Positions 9,263 to 16,683 of a DNA stretch of 64,000 nt are shown here, piece by piece. Within the stretch, counting starts at the first letter, position 1, and each line of letters starts with the position of its first letter. Location: contig NZ_BARF01000004.1 in assembly GCF_000367365.1 (NCBI RefSeq), positions 59,930 to 123,929 of the forward strand, read 5' to 3'. Below the pieces are notes generated by a model. The model made no database searches, was not told where the DNA came from, and worked only from the letters and a program-made list of their open reading frames with translations. This DNA comes from Streptomyces prunicolor NBRC 13075 (GTDB lineage: Bacteria; Actinomycetota; Actinomycetes; Streptomycetales; Streptomycetaceae). The position numbers were made by a program, and so were the translations under genes.

Positions 9263-9309
9263 CTGCCGGGGGTGTGTGGGAGAACCGGTTGACGGGTCAC
9301 CCCCGGCAG
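9263..9309 (-). terminator. Stem-loop terminator
   Basis: Perfect 12-base arms (CTGCCGGGGGTG at 9263-9274, its complement at 9298-9309) flank a 23-base loop. It lies just past the stop of the small-protein operon (9322) on the minus strand and so separates that operon from the RiPP operon, whose promoter must lie between 9136 and 9262. Confidence 0.65.
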
Positions 9310-9321
9310 GGGGCGGAGTCT

Positions 9322-9816
9322 TCACAGGTAGAGCTGTCGCTTGCATTCCCGGCAGTACGTCTTGCCGTCGCGCCTCTCGGTCTGCCGGTGCTCGCACGTC
9401 TTGGTCCCGGTTCCGGTCATCGCGTCGTCCCGACCGGAAGGGCCGCAGGGTGCGGGTTCCGCGTACGGCGCGGTAGCCGGTGACGGCCGCCCGAACCGTC
9501 CGCAGGCAGCGCGCGGCGGGGGCATGTGGGCGGGAACGGCGAGGGTGGCGGACTGCGCGGCGCGGTTGGTGATCCCGTCCCGCCCGTGCGCCAGGGCCCG
9601 CACCATGTGGTCAAGCTCCGCGAGGCACGGGCCACACGCGTACACGTCGCCCGTCGCGCCGGGCGTGGTCACCGAGCCGACCCACAGCACGGCCACGCCC
9701 TCACGGCGGCAGTACAGCCAACACGCCCCCGTCACCCACGGGTTCCCGTCGCCCGTCTGCGCGACTAACGGCCACGCATCGCGCCACGGGCGCTCAACAG
9801 CCGGAGCGAACATCAC
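9322..9816 (-). CDS. Hypothetical protein with C-terminal zinc-ribbon-like end
   Basis: This 164-residue protein has a short ordered N-terminal half (ACWLYCRREGVAVLWVG, then YACGPCLAELDHMV with a CxxC pair), a Pro/Ala-rich linker, and ends CEHRQTERRDGKTYCRECKRQLYL with spaced Cys/His residues suited to zinc binding. No signal peptide or membrane segment is seen. The ATG overlaps the stop of the upstream gene by 4 bases, so it is the last gene of a three-gene operon. The family is not recognised; such Cys-rich small proteins are common beside WhiJ/DUF397 loci in Streptomyces. Confidence 0.65.
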   Translation of the reverse strand: MMFAPAVERPWRDAWPLVAQTGDGNPWVTGACWLYCRREGVAVLWVGSVTTPGATGDVYACGPCLAELDHMVRALAHGRDGITNRAAQSATLAVPAHMPPPRAACGRFGRPSPATAPYAEPAPCGPSGRDDAMTGTGTKTCEHRQTERRDGKTYCRECKRQLYL

Positions 9817-10088
9817 GCCGCACCCCCGTTCACCCGCGCGAGTTCGGCCACTTCCGCCGGGGGCCGCATGACCGCGTAGTCGCCGAAGTCCCGCCGGTAT
9901 CGCCGGTGGCCGGTCTCCTGCGTGTGCTTACGCTGACACTCCTCGACCGGCCCCGGGTCACGGTGCGTGCCAGACTGCGCGCCGCACTCCGATTCGTCGC
10001 CGGACACGCAGCGCGCTTCATACTCCGGTTCTGCCGTCTGGTCCTGCTCGATGGTGAACGGGACGTAGCGGAACACGCGCCGCTTCAT
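9813..10088 (-). CDS. Conserved small protein, DUF7848-like
   Basis: The 91-residue protein begins MKRRVFRYVPFTIEQD and contains AEPEYEARCVSGDESECGA followed by KHTQETGHRRYRRDFGDYAV. This matches, from memory, a widespread Streptomyces family (DUF7848) of unknown function found beside XRE/DUF397 regulators. The paired Cys and spaced His residues suggest metal binding; that is inference. It overlaps both neighbours by 4 bases, so the operon order 10339 to 9322 is translationally coupled. Confidence 0.75.
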   Translation of the reverse strand: MKRRVFRYVPFTIEQDQTAEPEYEARCVSGDESECGAQSGTHRDPGPVEECQRKHTQETGHRRYRRDFGDYAVMRPPAEVAELARVNGGAA

Positions 10089-10339
10089 GCCGTCGCCCCC
10101 TGCCGGCGCGCGTCCCCGTCGGGCTGGAGAGCGGCGGCGAGCGCGCGGGCCGTCTTCACGTTGCAGCGCCCCAAGTCGATCAGCGCGAGCGGGGCAGGCC
10201 CGGCGCAGGAAGCAGCGTCAAGCCCGAGGGACGGCAGTTGCACCCCCGCCGCCTTGAGCGCGTCGCGCAGTTCATCGCGCGCCCGCTCGGCGTCTCTGAC
10301 CTTCTCGCCTGCCGTCTGCCGCTTGCCTGCCGTAGTCAT
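10085..10339 (-). CDS. Hypothetical protein
   Basis: The 84-residue product begins MTTAGKRQTAGEKVRDAERARDEL, a charged helix, then has a hydrophobic segment around LPSLGLDAASCAGPAPLALIDLG and a helical C-terminus. I chose ATG 10339 for its GGAG site 6 bases upstream; the frame opens 23 codons earlier at 10408 without a site. It is the first gene of the three-gene operon and lies divergent from the XRE regulator, sharing a 145-base intergenic region. Family not recognised. Confidence 0.62.
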   Translation of the reverse strand: MTTAGKRQTAGEKVRDAERARDELRDALKAAGVQLPSLGLDAASCAGPAPLALIDLGRCNVKTARALAAALQPDGDARRQGATA

Positions 10340-10484
10340 GCCAGCTCCGAACCTTGGCCGTTGCGTCCCCGTGGGAGCGGGAGTCTCTGGTATCTCCACC
10401 ATTGCCAAGAGAACGAGTCAGGTATACGGACCGCTCGTAACCAAATACCCTCAGTGGACAAGCTCTTGAGGGGGGGTCAGTGCG

Positions 10485-11327
10485 ATGGAGCTAGAGCCAG
10501 AAGAAGACGCAATGCCCGCTACACCTGCGGGGATGCTGGCCACACGTGCGGCACGTGCACGGGCCAAGGCAGGTCTTTCGCTGCGTGCGCTCGCTGAGAA
10601 GCTCGGGTACCCACACACGTACCTGAGCCGGGTCGAACGGGGAGAGCAACTCCCGTCCGAGGCGCTGGCGGAAGCCCTCGATGACTTCTACGAGACGGAC
10701 GGGTTGTTCACCGACTTACTCGTTGTGGCCGTCGCGGCTGAGGTCCCGGTGTACGGGCGCAAGGTGCTTGAGGAGGAGAAGCGAGCCGCACGCATCCAGA
10801 CGTTCAACAGCAGTGTTGTTCCTGGCCTGTTGCAGACGGAGCCCTACACGTCTGCCCTCTTCACCGAGTCCATGCCGGGCAAGGATGCCGAGAAGGTCGC
10901 GCTTCAGGTGGCCATGCGCTCACACCGCCGGGCGGTGCTGGACTCTGCCGCGCCCCCGCTGTACTGGGCCATCATGGACGAAGCGGCCCTACGTCGGCCG
11001 GTGGGCGGTCCAGCGATCATGGCCGAGCAGATCCGGCACATACTCGACGTGATCGAAAAGAACAGTGCAGTCCGGGTACAGGCGCTTCCCTTCTCCCGTG
11101 GAGTGCATCCCCTGTTGGGCGGTAGCTTGAGCTTGCTCACCCTTCGGGATGGCGTGACCTTCGCTTACGTCGAGTCGTTCGCGTCTGGCACGTCGGTGGA
11201 CACCCCGGCCGATGTACTGGAGTTGACGACGCTCCTGGACATTGCCCGGTCGAAGGCCCTTGACAGCGGGGAGAGCGTGTCTCTGTTCCATAAGTACCTG
11301 AAAGAGTATGAAGATGATGACTCCTGA
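10485..11327 (+). CDS. XRE-family regulator with DUF5753 (WhiJ/Scr1-like)
   Basis: The 280-residue protein has an N-terminal helix-turn-helix (about residues 17-75, RAKAGLSLRALAEKLGYPHTY) and a C-terminal DUF5753 domain with the signature VPGLLQTEPYTSALF and a RIPVGGP-like RRPVGGPAIMAEQI segment. WhiJ-type regulators of this build pair with small DUF397 proteins and hold back development or antibiotic genes in Streptomyces. A TTA codon at 10716-10718 makes translation probably bldA-dependent. The next gene, a DUF397 protein, overlaps its 3' end by 20 bases. Confidence 0.9.
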   Translation: MELEPEEDAMPATPAGMLATRAARARAKAGLSLRALAEKLGYPHTYLSRVERGEQLPSEALAEALDDFYETDGLFTDLLVVAVAAEVPVYGRKVLEEEKRAARIQTFNSSVVPGLLQTEPYTSALFTESMPGKDAEKVALQVAMRSHRRAVLDSAAPPLYWAIMDEAALRRPVGGPAIMAEQIRHILDVIEKNSAVRVQALPFSRGVHPLLGGSLSLLTLRDGVTFAYVESFASGTSVDTPADVLELTTLLDIARSKALDSGESVSLFHKYLKEYEDDDS

Positions 11328-11529
11328 TGAGAACGCGCCGTCTCTGGTCTGGGTGAAGAGCAGCTACAGCAACGGCCAGGGGGCCGAGTGCATTGAATGG
11401 GCACCGGAGCACGCAGCGGCCACGGGTGAGTTCCTGGTCCGTGACAGCAAGGACCCGAACGGCCCGCGTCTGGCCCTGACCCGTGAGGGGTTCGCCGGCC
11501 TCGTTGAGTTCGCCAAGCACCACGGGTGA
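11308..11529 (+). CDS. DUF397 domain-containing protein
   Basis: The 73-residue protein has the DUF397 signatures VWVKSSYSNGQG, CIEW, and FLVRDSKDPNGPRLALT. DUF397 proteins are small acidic partners of WhiJ-type XRE regulators, proposed to act like antitoxins or co-regulators. It overlaps the 3' end of the XRE gene by 20 bases, which supports a functional pair. It may start at ATG 11308 or at the in-frame ATG two codons later. Confidence 0.88.
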   Translation: MKMMTPDENAPSLVWVKSSYSNGQGAECIEWAPEHAAATGEFLVRDSKDPNGPRLALTREGFAGLVEFAKHHG

Positions 11530-11645
11530 CCCGCGCCCCTACCTGCCCCGAGTGACCGGCCCTCGCCACGCGGCGGGGGCCGTTGTCGTGTCAGCACAGG
11601 GCACCATCCCGGCACCTGCCTGCGCGGATCATCGCCAGTGCCGAA

Positions 11646-11938
11646 TGGAGGCTCAGCTCGCGCGTCTGGTCGAGTTCGCCGGACAGCCGAACACACTGCT
11701 TCAGATCGCGCCGTACGAGATCGGCGAGCGCCGCACGTTCGACCTGCCCGTGAACCTCTTGACGCTGCCGGATCGATCAGTCGTCTGTTACGCCGAGTCC
11801 CAAGCTCAGGGTCATCTGGACCGCGAGAGCATCTCCGTGATGCCCATGCTGACGGCCTACCATCAACTACAGGGGGAAGCGTTGTCCCAGACGGCGTCTG
11901 TGGCCATGATCAATCAGTTACGAAAGGGCACCCCGTGA
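11646..11938 (+). pseudogene. 5'-truncated DUF5753 (XRE) regulator remnant
   Basis: The frame encodes only the C-terminal third of a DUF5753 regulator: AQLARLVEFAGQPNTLLQI, then FDLPVNLLTLPDRSVVCYAE and a final helix ending INQLRKGTP. The helix-turn-helix and the start of DUF5753 are missing, and the DNA before it (11530-11640) does not restore them. It has a TTA codon near its end and overlaps the following DUF397 gene by 4 bases, the normal pairing, so it is the ruin of a second XRE/DUF397 pair. It could still be translated as a small protein. Confidence 0.72.
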
Positions 11939-12144
11939 CGACCGAGACCCCCCGCTGGTTCAAGTCCTCGTACAGCAACAACGGCGGTGACTGCGTTGAG
12001 GCCGCTGCCAACCTCGTCGCCTCGCGCGGCATGGTTCCCGTCCGTGATTCCAAGAACCCGGGCGGTCCGGTACTCGGCTTCCCGGCCGACGCCTTCACCT
12101 CCTTCATAGCGGGCGTCAAGGCGGGCACGTTCGGCACCGTCTGA
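11935..12144 (+). CDS. DUF397 domain-containing protein, copy A
   Basis: A 69-residue DUF397 protein (TPRWFKSSYSNNGGDCVEAA, then GMVPVRDSKNPGGPVLGF) starting at GTG in a GTGA overlap with the XRE remnant. It is the first copy of a tandem duplication; the second copy follows after 35 bases. Residue changes between copies are few and mostly conservative, so both may be functional or one may be redundant. Confidence 0.85.
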   Translation: MTTETPRWFKSSYSNNGGDCVEAAANLVASRGMVPVRDSKNPGGPVLGFPADAFTSFIAGVKAGTFGTV

Positions 12145-12179
12145 GTCACGCTGATCGAACAGGTACGAAAGGGCATCTC

Positions 12180-12389
12180 GTGACGACCGAAACCCCTCGC
12201 TGGTTCAAGTCCTCGTACAGCGACAACGGCGGCGCTTGCATCGAGGTCGCCGCCAGCCTCGTCGCCTCGCGCGGCATCGTTCCCGTCCGTGACTCCAAGA
12301 ATCCGACTGGTCCCGTTCTTGGTTTCCAGGCCGGTGCCTTCACCTCCTTCATAGCGGGCGTCAAGGCGGGCACGTTCGGCACCGTCTGA
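12180..12389 (+). CDS. DUF397 domain-containing protein, copy B
   Basis: The 69-residue protein is a near copy of the one encoded at 11935-12144, with the same start context (ACGAAAGGGCA before GTG) and the same C-terminus FIAGVKAGTFGTV. Differences include N-to-D and C-to-A changes in the SSYS-D/NNGG region. It ends one base before the convergent YihY gene's stop. Confidence 0.85.
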   Translation: MTTETPRWFKSSYSDNGGACIEVAASLVASRGIVPVRDSKNPTGPVLGFQAGAFTSFIAGVKAGTFGTV

Positions 12390-12390
12390 G

Positions 12391-13272
12391 TCACGCCTCG
12401 CGGGTCTTCGCCAGCTCCGCCGCGAACTGCGCCCCGCTCAGCAGCGCGAGGTTCGACAGCCACAGCCACACCAGAAAGACGACGCTGCCCGAGAGCGAGC
12501 CGTACAGCCTGCTGTAAGCGCCGAGCGTCGTCGCGTACGTCGAGAAGCCCGCGGAGACGGTCAGCCACAACGCGGCGGCCAGCACCCCGCCAGGCAGGCT
12601 GTGCCCGCGTCGCCGGGCCCCCACCGGGCCGGTGTGGAAGACGACCACGACCAGCAGCGCCACCAGACACAGCAGCACCGGCCAGCGCAGCAGGTCCCAC
12701 GCCCACGCGGCGGTCTCGTCCACGCCGGCCATCCGCCCGACCGCTTCCGCGAGCGGGCCGGTCAGCAGCAGTGTGAGTGAGCCGACCAGGAGCAGGCCGA
12801 GCAGCGCGAGCGCGGTGAGTACGATGCGCGGCGCCTTGCGCCAGGGGGAACGCCGGTCGTGGGTGCCGTGCATGCGGTGCAGGGCGCGGCGGAACACGGC
12901 GAGGTAGCTCGTGGACGACCACAGCGCGCTGACGCCGCCCGCCACCAGCAGGGGCCATGCCGTGCGGTCCGTGCGGAGTACGTGGGTGAGGGCTGCGTGC
13001 AGTTCGGTACCGGAGTCGGCGGGGGCGTAGGCCGTGACGTGGGTGACGAACTCCTCGGCCGTCTCCGGGCTGATCATGCCGAACGCGATGACCGTCGCCA
13101 GCATCGCGGGAAGCACCGCGAGGATCGCGTAGTACGTCAGCGCCGCCGCGTAGTCCGAGATGTCGTCGTTCCACAAGGACACCGGGGTGCGGCGCAGCGC
13201 CGGCCACCAGGCCGCCGGCGGCCGGACCCCGGCGATCCGGCGCACCCGGCCGACGTACGACTCAGCGGACAT
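12391..13272 (-). CDS. YihY/virulence factor BrkB family membrane protein
   Basis: The 293-residue integral membrane protein has about six hydrophobic segments and the family's hallmark features: SDYAAALTYYAILAVLPAML in the first segment, GGVSALWSSTSYLAVFRRAL in the middle, and YGSLSGSVVFLVWLWLSNL near the end. The biochemical role of the family is not settled (it was once miscalled RNase BN). It converges on DUF397 copy B with one base between stops. Confidence 0.9.
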   Translation of the reverse strand: MSAESYVGRVRRIAGVRPPAAWWPALRRTPVSLWNDDISDYAAALTYYAILAVLPAMLATVIAFGMISPETAEEFVTHVTAYAPADSGTELHAALTHVLRTDRTAWPLLVAGGVSALWSSTSYLAVFRRALHRMHGTHDRRSPWRKAPRIVLTALALLGLLLVGSLTLLLTGPLAEAVGRMAGVDETAAWAWDLLRWPVLLCLVALLVVVVFHTGPVGARRRGHSLPGGVLAAALWLTVSAGFSTYATTLGAYSRLYGSLSGSVVFLVWLWLSNLALLSGAQFAAELAKTREA

Positions 13273-13308
13273 GGGGGGTGGGGTGTGAGATCGCGCGGGC
13301 CGTGCGCA

Positions 13309-13509
13309 TCACTGGCCAACTCCCTTGACTGCTACGGCCGTTACGGCTATTGCGGTTGCTACGGGCTTCATGGCGGCGTCGGCTCGTCCGGCCGCCGTAT
13401 GGACGGTGGTCCGGCGACGGAGACCCGGAGTGACGGCGAGCACGACCATCCAGACGCCGAGCAGAGCCGTCAGCCCGCCCGCGACGCTCGCGGCGGCCGT
13501 GGTGGTCAT
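13309..13509 (-). CDS. Small membrane protein
   Basis: The 66-residue protein has one clear hydrophobic segment at its N-terminus (ASVAGGLTALLGVWMVVLAV) followed by basic residues, and a second hydrophobic stretch near the end (VATAIAVTAVAV). The ATG overlaps the stop of the upstream small gene (ATGA), so the pair is co-translated. Family unknown. Confidence 0.55.
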   Translation of the reverse strand: MTTTAAASVAGGLTALLGVWMVVLAVTPGLRRRTTVHTAAGRADAAMKPVATAIAVTAVAVKGVGQ

Positions 13510-13691
13510 CGACGGCCCCGTCCGAACGCGTCCCGTACGTCCTGGACCGTACCGCCCCGCTCGTACCACCGGCCCAGCGCCCAGCCCAGGCCGCCGAGCG
13601 CGGCCACGAGCAGGAAGGCGCCGAAGCCGCCGAACCAGCCGGCGAACGCCAGGGCCATGCCCGCGATCATCCCGACGAACGGTGTGCCCAT
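13506..13691 (-). CDS. Small membrane protein
   Basis: The 61-residue protein is almost one long hydrophobic hairpin (GMIAGMALAFAGWFGGFGAFLL, then ALGGLGWALGRW) with a short polar tail. ATG 13691 has a GGAGG site 7 bases upstream and is preferred over the GTG 12 codons earlier. It resembles the small helper membrane proteins found near Asp23-type stress genes, but no such gene is adjacent, so this is only a likeness. Confidence 0.55.
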   Translation of the reverse strand: MGTPFVGMIAGMALAFAGWFGGFGAFLLVAALGGLGWALGRWYERGGTVQDVRDAFGRGRR

Positions 13692-13855
13692 GCCCGTCCA
13701 CCTCCACCTCGTCGCCCGATCCTCCACTCCTGCCCGTGCCCCTGACCGGCCGGTCTACTCCACGTGGGCCGCACCGGTGTGCGCGAGCACACCCAGTGCT
13801 TCCGGACCTGGACCTCTCTGCCTGCCGGTATTCGTCAGTCGCCAGTCGCTGTCCG

Positions 13856-15016
13856 TCAGCCCGCCGCGATGCCCTCGCCGCCGACCCCGCCCGGCACCTC
13901 GACCGAGCCGATCGCGGTGAGCGAGCCGTTCGCGCCGACCCGGAACTCGTCCACCAGGCCCTTGATGCCGGTCTGGACGTACAGGTACCGCCCGTCCGAC
14001 GAGGCGGCCGCGTCGACCGTGCCGGCGTCGGTGGCCGTGTTGCCCAGGGAGGTCAACTCGCCCTGGGCGCCCACCCGGTAGCCGGACAGGGTGCCGCTGG
14101 CGGCGTTGGAGACGTAGAGGTGGTTGCCCGCGGTCACCGCCCAGCAGGTGGCGGTCTGGCCCGTCGGGACGGTGCCCTTGGCCGTCAGTCTGCCGTCGCG
14201 GCCGACCGTGAAGGTGCCGACGGAGTTGGTACCGGCCTCCGTCACGCGGAGCCGTCCGGCGGCGTCGAAGGCGAAACCGAACGGCACGGCGCCGGGGGTG
14301 GAGGTCACCACGGGATGCGCGGACGGTCCGCTGTGCGCGCCGACCGGGAAGACGTCGATGCTCTGCCCCGAGGCCTTGGTGGTGACGACGAGCTTCGAGC
14401 CGTCCGGGGTGAAGGAGATCTGCCCGACGGCCGAAGTCGCCTTGTCCAGACCGAGGTTGCGGTTCCAGGAGGGGACCTTGACCAGTCGGTCGCCGGTCCG
14501 CACGAAGCCCTGTACGGAACCGCCGCCGAGCGTGTTGGCGACGTACACCCGGTCGCCGTGGAACGTGACGCTGACCGGGAAACTCCCGCCGCTGGAGATC
14601 TCCTGGACCCGCCGCAGGTGCGTGCCGTGCACGGCGAAGACGGTCACGGTGTCGCTGCCCGCGTTCACGGCGTAGAGGAGGTGGTGGTGGCGGTCGTAGG
14701 CGAGCGAGCCCTGCGAGGCGAGGTGGTCGGCGACGGTGCCGGGCAGTATGCCGCCCTTGCCGCCGGTGGCGTAGACACCCTGCTGGGCGAGGGTGCCGTC
14801 GGCGGCGCGGGCGTAGGCGACGACGGTGTTCGCGGTCGTGTCGTCGCTCTGCACGAACACCGTTGAGCCGCCGCCCTGTTGGGCACGGGAGCCGGGGGTG
14901 TGGTGTGCGTCGGCGGCGACGGCGGCGGGCGCGGCGAAGAGGGCCGCCGCGGCGAGGGCGGCGCCTGTGGCGATGGTGCGGGTGATCCGGGAGGCGCGGG
15001 CCTTGGCGAGGGTCAT
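13856..15016 (-). CDS. Secreted lactonase-family beta-propeller protein
   Basis: The 386-residue protein starts with a signal peptide (basic MTLAKARASRITR, hydrophobic core, AAVAADA near residue 35). The rest is a seven-bladed propeller of the 6-phosphogluconolactonase/lactonase type, with repeats such as LLYAVNAGSDTVTVFAV, VYVANTLGG and LYVSNAASGTLSGYRV. Because it is exported, a role in sugar-phosphate metabolism is unlikely; binding or lactone hydrolysis outside the cell is possible. It is preceded by a cupin gene, with a hairpin between them. Confidence 0.82.
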   Translation of the reverse strand: MTLAKARASRITRTIATGAALAAAALFAAPAAVAADAHHTPGSRAQQGGGSTVFVQSDDTTANTVVAYARAADGTLAQQGVYATGGKGGILPGTVADHLASQGSLAYDRHHHLLYAVNAGSDTVTVFAVHGTHLRRVQEISSGGSFPVSVTFHGDRVYVANTLGGGSVQGFVRTGDRLVKVPSWNRNLGLDKATSAVGQISFTPDGSKLVVTTKASGQSIDVFPVGAHSGPSAHPVVTSTPGAVPFGFAFDAAGRLRVTEAGTNSVGTFTVGRDGRLTAKGTVPTGQTATCWAVTAGNHLYVSNAASGTLSGYRVGAQGELTSLGNTATDAGTVDAAASSDGRYLYVQTGIKGLVDEFRVGANGSLTAIGSVEVPGGVGGEGIAAG

Positions 15017-15164
15017 GCGTGCGTACTCCTCTTGCGGGAAGGGGAATTGAGGCCCGGCGGGGCGCTCACGCTCGGCGCCGGACGATTCGCAACGCTAGAC
15101 CGAGATCAGGGGGATGAAACGGATATAGGGCGCACTTTGGGTTGATGTCCCGGGTTCGTAAGAA

Positions 15165-15205
15165 TCATGTCCAACTCGGCGCCGGGGGCGTCGAGTTGGA
15201 CATGA
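15165..15205 (-). terminator. Perfect inverted repeat, probable terminator
   Basis: Perfect 14-base arms (TCATGTCCAACTCG) flank a 13-base GC-rich loop, 47 bases after the cupin stop on the minus strand. It would terminate the cupin transcript before the lactonase gene. Beside it (about 15212-15244) is a triple direct repeat of GGTTCTGCTCG with one degenerate copy. Confidence 0.65.
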
Positions 15206-15251
15206 CCCCAGGTTCTGCTCGGGTTCTGCTCGGGTTCTGCCCAGGCTCTGG

Positions 15252-15770
15252 TCAGGCCTTGTCGGCGGGCCTGCCGAAGTCCGCCTCCTCGGGCAGGATC
15301 TCCATGTCTATGTCCTCGCGTCCGAGGAGCGGGCCCAGGGCCAGGCCGCGTTCCGGCGGCCAGAACTCGGGCCGCTTGCCGGGAACGGGGTCGTCCCCGC
15401 CGTCCAGCCACAGCGCCTCGCCGCCGCCGGGGGTGAAGAAGGCCACCATGTGCGCCTGTTCGTCGGTGAGGTTGCGGAACCGGTGCCGGGTGCCCCTCGG
15501 TACGAAGACGAAGTCACCGGTGTGCGCCACGAAGGTCTGGTCGCCGTTCAGGAATTCCAGCTCACCCGAGATGACGTAGAAGGATTCGTCGGCGCTCTTG
15601 TGGACGTGCGCCACCGGGCCGCCGCCCGGCGGCACCCAGCAGACGGTGAAGCCGACCGCGCCGCCGGTGGAGTCGGCCGTGGCCAGGGTCTCGTAGACGT
15701 CACCGGACATCCACTTGACGACGCCCTTCTCGGTGGGGACGTGCAGGACGCGGGGAGTGTAGTAACTCAA
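15252..15770 (-). CDS. Cupin-domain protein
   Basis: The 172-residue protein has a single cupin barrel: motif 1 around HVHKSADESFYVISGELEF (metal ligands H, H, E) and motif 2 around PRGTRHRFRNL. Members are quercetinase-like dioxygenases or binding proteins; the substrate is unknown. The start is a TTG (LSYYTP) with a poor ribosome binding site, but no better start fits the barrel. It runs leftward after the MBL hydrolase gene, 33 bases away, and may be co-transcribed with it under the TetR control region. Confidence 0.82.
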   Translation of the reverse strand: MSYYTPRVLHVPTEKGVVKWMSGDVYETLATADSTGGAVGFTVCWVPPGGGPVAHVHKSADESFYVISGELEFLNGDQTFVAHTGDFVFVPRGTRHRFRNLTDEQAHMVAFFTPGGGEALWLDGGDDPVPGKRPEFWPPERGLALGPLLGREDIDMEILPEEADFGRPADKA

Positions 15771-15803
15771 GTCGTTTCCCGGGGAGTTGGAAGTGGTCGG
15801 GGG

Positions 15804-16580
15804 TCAGTGGGCGCCGAACCGCCGGGCCTGGCGGGCGGCGGCCGCGATGCCTCCGGCGAAGGGCTCGCCGTGGCCGGGCAGCAGCAGGTCCGCGTCCAGC
15901 TCGGTCAGTTCGGTGAGGCGGTCCAGTGCGCGCAGCGCGGCCTCGCTGTCATGGGTGAAACAGCGGCTCACGATCGTGGGCCCGGTGCGGTCGCTGAAGC
16001 CGTCGGCGGTGACCAGGGCGTCGCCGGTGAAGAGCAGCCCGCGGTCGGCGAAGGCGTACGCGGCGCTGCCGGGCGTGTGGCCGGGCAGGGCGACGGCCCG
16101 CGGGGCGCCGGGAACGTCCTTCAGCACATGGTCGCCGTAGAACACCCGGGCGCCCGGCACTCCGGGAGCCGTGAAGGCCCCGTCGCGGGCCAGCCGTAGC
16201 GGAACGGCGAGAGCGGACGGCCTGCGCAGCAGATAGGGGAGCATCGAACGCTCGGGCTTGGCGTGGCGCATCCCGCTGCGTGGGCCGTCGCGCAGGATGA
16301 CGTCGTCCCGCTCGTGGATCCACAGCTCGGCGCCGGCTTCCCGCAGCGGGCGGGCCAGTCCGGTGTGGTCGGCGTGGCCATGGGTCAGGAGTACGGCGCG
16401 GACGTCGCCCAGCGAGCGGTCGAGGCCGGCCAGCAGCGTGCGCAGTTGCTCCAGGTGCGCGGGGGTTCCCGCGTCGACCAGGACGAGACCGTCCGGGTCC
16501 TCGATCAGGTAGAAGTTGACGACATGGTCGCCGAGACGATGGACGCCGGGTGCGACCTGCGTGGGCGCGGGACGGGACAT
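15804..16580 (-). CDS. MBL-fold metallo-hydrolase
   Basis: The 258-residue protein has the metallo-beta-lactamase zinc motif THGHADHTG near residue 72 and later ligands in LPGHTPGSAAY and FTGDALV, plus a C-terminal LLPGHGEPF. Such stand-alone hydrolases cleave lactones, thioesters or phosphodiesters. ATG 16580 has GGAGG 5 bases upstream and replaces a longer frame opening at 16637. It is divergent from a TetR regulator across the operator-like region and is its probable target. Confidence 0.87.
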   Translation of the reverse strand: MSRPAPTQVAPGVHRLGDHVVNFYLIEDPDGLVLVDAGTPAHLEQLRTLLAGLDRSLGDVRAVLLTHGHADHTGLARPLREAGAELWIHERDDVILRDGPRSGMRHAKPERSMLPYLLRRPSALAVPLRLARDGAFTAPGVPGARVFYGDHVLKDVPGAPRAVALPGHTPGSAAYAFADRGLLFTGDALVTADGFSDRTGPTIVSRCFTHDSEAALRALDRLTELTELDADLLLPGHGEPFAGGIAAAARQARRFGAH

Positions 16581-16600
16581 GCGAGCCTCCGGCAACCGGG

Positions 16601-16662
16601 CAGTATTCGACGTAACGGGCTGTATTCGATGCAGCAAACTGCATTCGATACAGTCGACTGTA
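16601..16662. promoter_or_regulatory. Repeated operator between TetR and MBL genes
   Basis: Three direct copies of CWGYATTCGAYR start at 16601, 16620 and 16639, spaced exactly 19 bases. They are followed by a perfect 14-base palindrome TACAGTCGACTGTA (16649-16662) just before the TetR ribosome binding site. This fits autoregulated control of both divergent genes by the TetR protein. Confidence 0.7.
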
Positions 16663-16683
16663 ACAGAATGGGAGAGTGCGCCG

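Larger units (their letters stand above)
11907..12396 (+). repeat. Tandem duplication, 2 x 245 bp
   Basis: Two direct copies with an exact period of 245 bases (11907-12151 and 12152-12396). Each contains the last codons of the XRE remnant or its echo (TGATC..ACGAAAGGGCA), a DUF397 gene and the trailer GAGTCACGC. The copy-2 leader has lost the upstream coding frame. The high identity suggests a recent duplication. Confidence 0.85.

Noticed and set aside
8863..9300. Longer start for the RiPP precursor (145 codons)
   Set aside because: The extension is basic low-complexity sequence, crosses the terminator hairpin and lacks a ribosome site; TTG 9135 has an ideal one.
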